From assembly GCF_007714205.1 (NCBI RefSeq), contig NZ_VMQU01000056.1, forward strand, positions 1 to 33,172: DNA of 33,172 nt, in the 5' to 3' direction. The position numbers and the translations under genes were made by a program. The notes below the pieces were generated by a model. The model worked only from the letters and a program-made list of their open reading frames with translations, searched no databases and was not told the DNA's origin. This document shows positions 30,733 to 33,172 of this stretch, in pieces; within the stretch, counting starts at the first letter, position 1, and the number at the start of each line of letters is the position of its first letter. Source of the stretch: Mycobacterium helveticum (GTDB lineage: Bacteria; Actinomycetota; Actinomycetes; Mycobacteriales; Mycobacteriaceae).

Positions 30733-31667
30733 GCCGCGCCGCCGCCGGTATCGTCTCGGCCATGGCGCACCGCGCATCCGGGGGGTACTTCGCAGGGAAG
30801 CGGTGCCTGGTCACCGGCGCGGCCAGCGGCATCGGCCGCGCGACCGCCCTGCGGCTGGCCGCCGACGGCGCGGAGCTCTACCTGACCGACCGCAACGGCG
30901 ACGGCCTGCAGCTCACCGTCGCCGACGCGCGGGCGCTGGGCGCGCGGGTGCCCCAGCACCGCGTCCTGGACGTCGCCGACTACGACGCGGTCGCGGCGTT
31001 CGCCGCCGACGTGCACGCCGCGCACCCGAGCATGGACGTGGTGATGAACATCGCCGGGGTGTCGGCCTGGGGCACCGTGGACCGGCTGACCCACGAGCAG
31101 TGGGACAAGGTGATCGCGATCAACCTGATGGGGCCGATCCACGTCATCGAGGCGTTCGTCCCGCCGATGGTCGCGGCCGGACGCGGCGGGCGCCTGGTGA
31201 ACATCTCCTCGGCGGCCGGACTGGTCGCGCTGCCCTGGCACGCCGCCTACAGCGCCAGCAAGTTCGGGCTGCGCGGCCTTTCCGAGGTGCTGCGCTTCGA
31301 CCTGGCCCGCCACCGCATCGGGGTGTCGGTCGTGGTGCCCGGCGCGGTGCGCACCCCGCTGATCGACACGGTCGAGATCGCCGGCGTCGACCGCGCAGAC
31401 CCCAGGGTCGCCCGCTGGGTCGACCGCTTCGGCGGGCACGCCGTGTCGCCGGAACGGGCGGCCGAGAAGATCGTCGCCGGGGTCGCCAGGAACCGGTACC
31501 TCATCTACACGTCGGCCGACATCCGCGCGCTGTACGCCTTCAAGCGACTGGCCTGGTGGCCCTACAGCGTGGCGATGCGCGCAGTCAACGTGGCGTTCAT
31601 GCGCGCACTCCGGCCCGGCCCGGTGCCCGAGCCGCGGCATGGCCGGTCGGGGTCGCATTCCGAATAA
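30729..31667 (+). CDS. Short-chain dehydrogenase (Rv3057c-like)
   Basis: GTG 30729 overlaps the TetR stop as GTGA (312 residues); ATG 30762 (301 residues) is an equally possible start, closer to the Rossmann fold. The motif CLVTGAASGIGRATALRLAA is followed by YLTDRNGDGL (aspartate favouring NAD), MNIAGVSAWG, then the catalytic block NISSAAGLVALPWHAAYSAS-K. The tail RLAWWPYSVAMRAVNVAFMR is amphipathic and aromatic, suggesting membrane association. It resembles Rv3057c. The substrate may be an alcohol or ketone derived from CYP136 action, inferred from the shared TetR operon. Confidence 0.88.
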   Translation: MSRAAAGIVSAMAHRASGGYFAGKRCLVTGAASGIGRATALRLAADGAELYLTDRNGDGLQLTVADARALGARVPQHRVLDVADYDAVAAFAADVHAAHPSMDVVMNIAGVSAWGTVDRLTHEQWDKVIAINLMGPIHVIEAFVPPMVAAGRGGRLVNISSAAGLVALPWHAAYSASKFGLRGLSEVLRFDLARHRIGVSVVVPGAVRTPLIDTVEIAGVDRADPRVARWVDRFGGHAVSPERAAEKIVAGVARNRYLIYTSADIRALYAFKRLAWWPYSVAMRAVNVAFMRALRPGPVPEPRHGRSGSHSE

Positions 31668-31741
31668 TCCGGGCCGGCGGCGGTGGCGCCGCGCCTTCCC
31701 CGCACTTTCGCCGCCGGGAATTCGCGTCCCTGTACCTATTC

Positions 31742-33172
31742 GGCTCTTGTGACGTTGTAGTGGGTGTTTGACCTGGGGGTTTGGGCGCAACGCCGTGTCC
31801 TGCTTACGTTTTGGACTGATTCCAGGTTCAAGACGAAGAAGGAGCTACGGCGTTGCGCATGTCCAGGGTATTCGCGACCGGTCTGGGTGACCAGAACATG
31901 GTGATCGAGGACGTGAGGATCGCGACCGAGACCACGGGCCGCAAGCAGCCGAAGACCACCGAGGTGCTGGTGTTGTCGGTGCGGCCCAAGGCATCGCAGG
32001 CGGGCCGTTGTTCGCGGTGTCGCAAGCGGTGCCCGGGGTATGACGCGGGGGGCCGCGCTGGGGACGGGATCAGGCGCTGGCGCACCCTGGATGTGGGGAC
32101 CACCAAGGCCTATCTGCAGGCCGCGGCGCCGCGGGTGGCATGCGGCGAGCATGGGGTGGTGGTCGCGCATGTGCCGTGGGCGCGGCCGGGCGCCAAACAC
32201 ACCTGGGCGTTCGAGGACACCTGCGCGTGGCTGGCCGCGCACACCGCATTGAGCGTGCTCACGGTGCTGCTGCGGATCGCCTGGCGCACCGTGGCGGCGA
32301 TCGTGACCAGGGTGGTTGCCGATGGCCGCGACACCAACGACCTGCTCGCCGGACTGTCGCGGATCGGGATCGACGAGATCGCCTACCGCAAGGGGCACCG
32401 CTACTTGACGTGCGTGGTGGACCACACGACAGGCCGGCTGGTGTGGGCCGGCGAGGGCCGCAACCAGGACACGCTGGGCCGGTTCTTCGACCAGCTCGGC
32501 GCCGAGCGGGCGAAGCTGCTCACCCACGTCAGCTGCGACGGCGCGGAATGGATCCATGCCCTGGTGCGTGCCCGCGCGCCGCAGGCGCTGATTTGCCTGG
32601 ACGCCTTCCATGTCGTGGTCTGGGCCATGAAGGCGCTGGACAAGGTGCGGGTACGCACCATGATCCGCGCCGGGATCACCGATCGGCACGCGATGTGGGC
32701 GACCCGCAAGAACCCGCCCGAGTTGACCACCGAGCAGCGCACCAGCTTCGCTGAGATCGCCGACACCAACAAGACCCTCTACCGGGCGTATCTGCTCAAA
32801 GAGCAACTACGCGAGGTGTTTCGGGTCAAGGGCACCCACGGGCGGCAGCTGCTGGCCGGGTGGCTGTCGTGGGCCTCGCACTCGCGCATCCCCGAGTTCG
32901 CCGCGCTGGCCCGCAGCATCCGCCGCTACCGCGACCTCATCTGGAACACGCTCGATCACGGACTGTCCAACGCCAGATCCGAGACCACCAACACCCACCT
33001 GAGGGCATTGACCAAGCGCGCCTACGGATTCCACAGCCCGGACGCACTGATAGCCATGGCCCTGCTGACTCGAGGCGGCCTCTGCCCAGCACTACCCTCG
33101 ATCTTTCATGCAATTCCGCGTTTGCGGGTGTCGTTGACGCGAAAGGTGCACTGCCGCAAGGATAATAGGACT
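31742..33172 (+). mobile_element. ISL3-family insertion sequence, right end not seen
   Basis: The transposase gene at 31853 defines the element. The left end probably lies near 31742, where the sequence changes from GC-rich SDR flank to GGCTCTTGTGACGTTGTAGT. I find no matching inverted copy before the window edge, so either the right end is beyond 33172 or the 3' end has been replaced: the protein departs from the expected ending after GGLCPALP (about 33103). The target-site duplication cannot be checked. Confidence 0.6.
31853..33172 (+). CDS. ISL3-family transposase (3' end off window)
   Basis: The frame is open for 440 codons to the window edge. TTG 31853 has AAGGAG 8 nt upstream; ATG 31859 lies two codons later. 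The N-terminal zinc finger is CSRCRKRCPGYD, with a CGEHGVVVAHVPW partner. The DDE catalytic residues sit in GIDEIAYRKGHRYLTCVVDH, HVSCDGAEWIHALV and LSNARSETTNTHLRALTKRA. LDAFHVVVWAMKALDKVR is the family's conserved D-x-F-H block. These match ISL3 (IS1096-like) transposases. The final roughly 25 residues (SIFHAIPRLRVSLTRKVHCR) do not resemble a normal end, suggesting readthrough into foreign sequence after a 3' truncation. Confidence 0.88.
   Translation, partial: MRMSRVFATGLGDQNMVIEDVRIATETTGRKQPKTTEVLVLSVRPKASQAGRCSRCRKRCPGYDAGGRAGDGIRRWRTLDVGTTKAYLQAAAPRVACGEHGVVVAHVPWARPGAKHTWAFEDTCAWLAAHTALSVLTVLLRIAWRTVAAIVTRVVADGRDTNDLLAGLSRIGIDEIAYRKGHRYLTCVVDHTTGRLVWAGEGRNQDTLGRFFDQLGAERAKLLTHVSCDGAEWIHALVRARAPQALICLDAFHVVVWAMKALDKVRVRTMIRAGITDRHAMWATRKNPPELTTEQRTSFAEIADTNKTLYRAYLLKEQLREVFRVKGTHGRQLLAGWLSWASHSRIPEFAALARSIRRYRDLIWNTLDHGLSNARSETTNTHLRALTKRAYGFHSPDALIAMALLTRGGLCPALPSIFHAIPRLRVSLTRKVHCRKDNRT

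Overview
The window looks like the chromosome of a non-tuberculous Mycobacterium. GC is high, GTG and TTG starts are common, and the right two thirds carries recognisable relatives of the M. tuberculosis genes helZ/Rv2102, mmr (Rv3065), ligB (Rv3062), fadE22 (Rv3061c), the Rv3060c GntR regulator, cyp136 (Rv3059), the Rv3058c TetR regulator and the Rv3057c SDR. Homology calls come from reading the proteins and from recall, not from a database search.

Left part (1 to about 8.9 kb) is accessory DNA. A minus-strand recombination module (DUF5372 protein, HTH protein, unknown small protein, large serine recombinase running off the left edge) abuts an ISL3 transposase remnant. Then comes a complete AbiEii/AbiEi type IV toxin-antitoxin pair. 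A 20-bp direct repeat matching the 3' end of a tRNA/tmRNA occurs at 5701-5720 and 8870-8889. It brackets a broken small toxin with an intact HTH antitoxin, a broken HTH gene and an intact DUF4143 ATPase. This reads as a decaying integrated island with no integrase of its own between the repeats.

Middle part (9.4 to 20 kb): an operon of the SNF2 helicase helZ, a SWIM-finger protein and a frameshifted pRiA4b ORF-3-like gene; a small unknown gene; the SMR efflux pump mmr; an Hsp70-like ATPase translationally coupled to a nitroreductase; a divergent flavin-dependent halogenase-family gene whose motifs deviate from the canonical ones and whose stop codon lies in a 16-bp tandem repeat; and ligB.

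Right part (20 to 31.7 kb) is a lipid-metabolism region: SDR, double-domain acyl-CoA dehydrogenase (fadE22), DUF35 protein, SCP2-type thiolase, tandem-FadR GntR regulator, MEDS/HATPase protein, a small exported peptide, a stand-alone LeuA-type regulatory domain, cyp136, its TetR regulator and a second SDR. FadE22, the DUF35 protein and the thiolase together suggest acyl-CoA dehydrogenation followed by retro-aldol cleavage, as in steroid side-chain degradation, with an unknown substrate. The cyp136/TetR gap holds two copies of one palindromic operator core. The window ends inside an ISL3-family transposase (31.7 kb to right edge).
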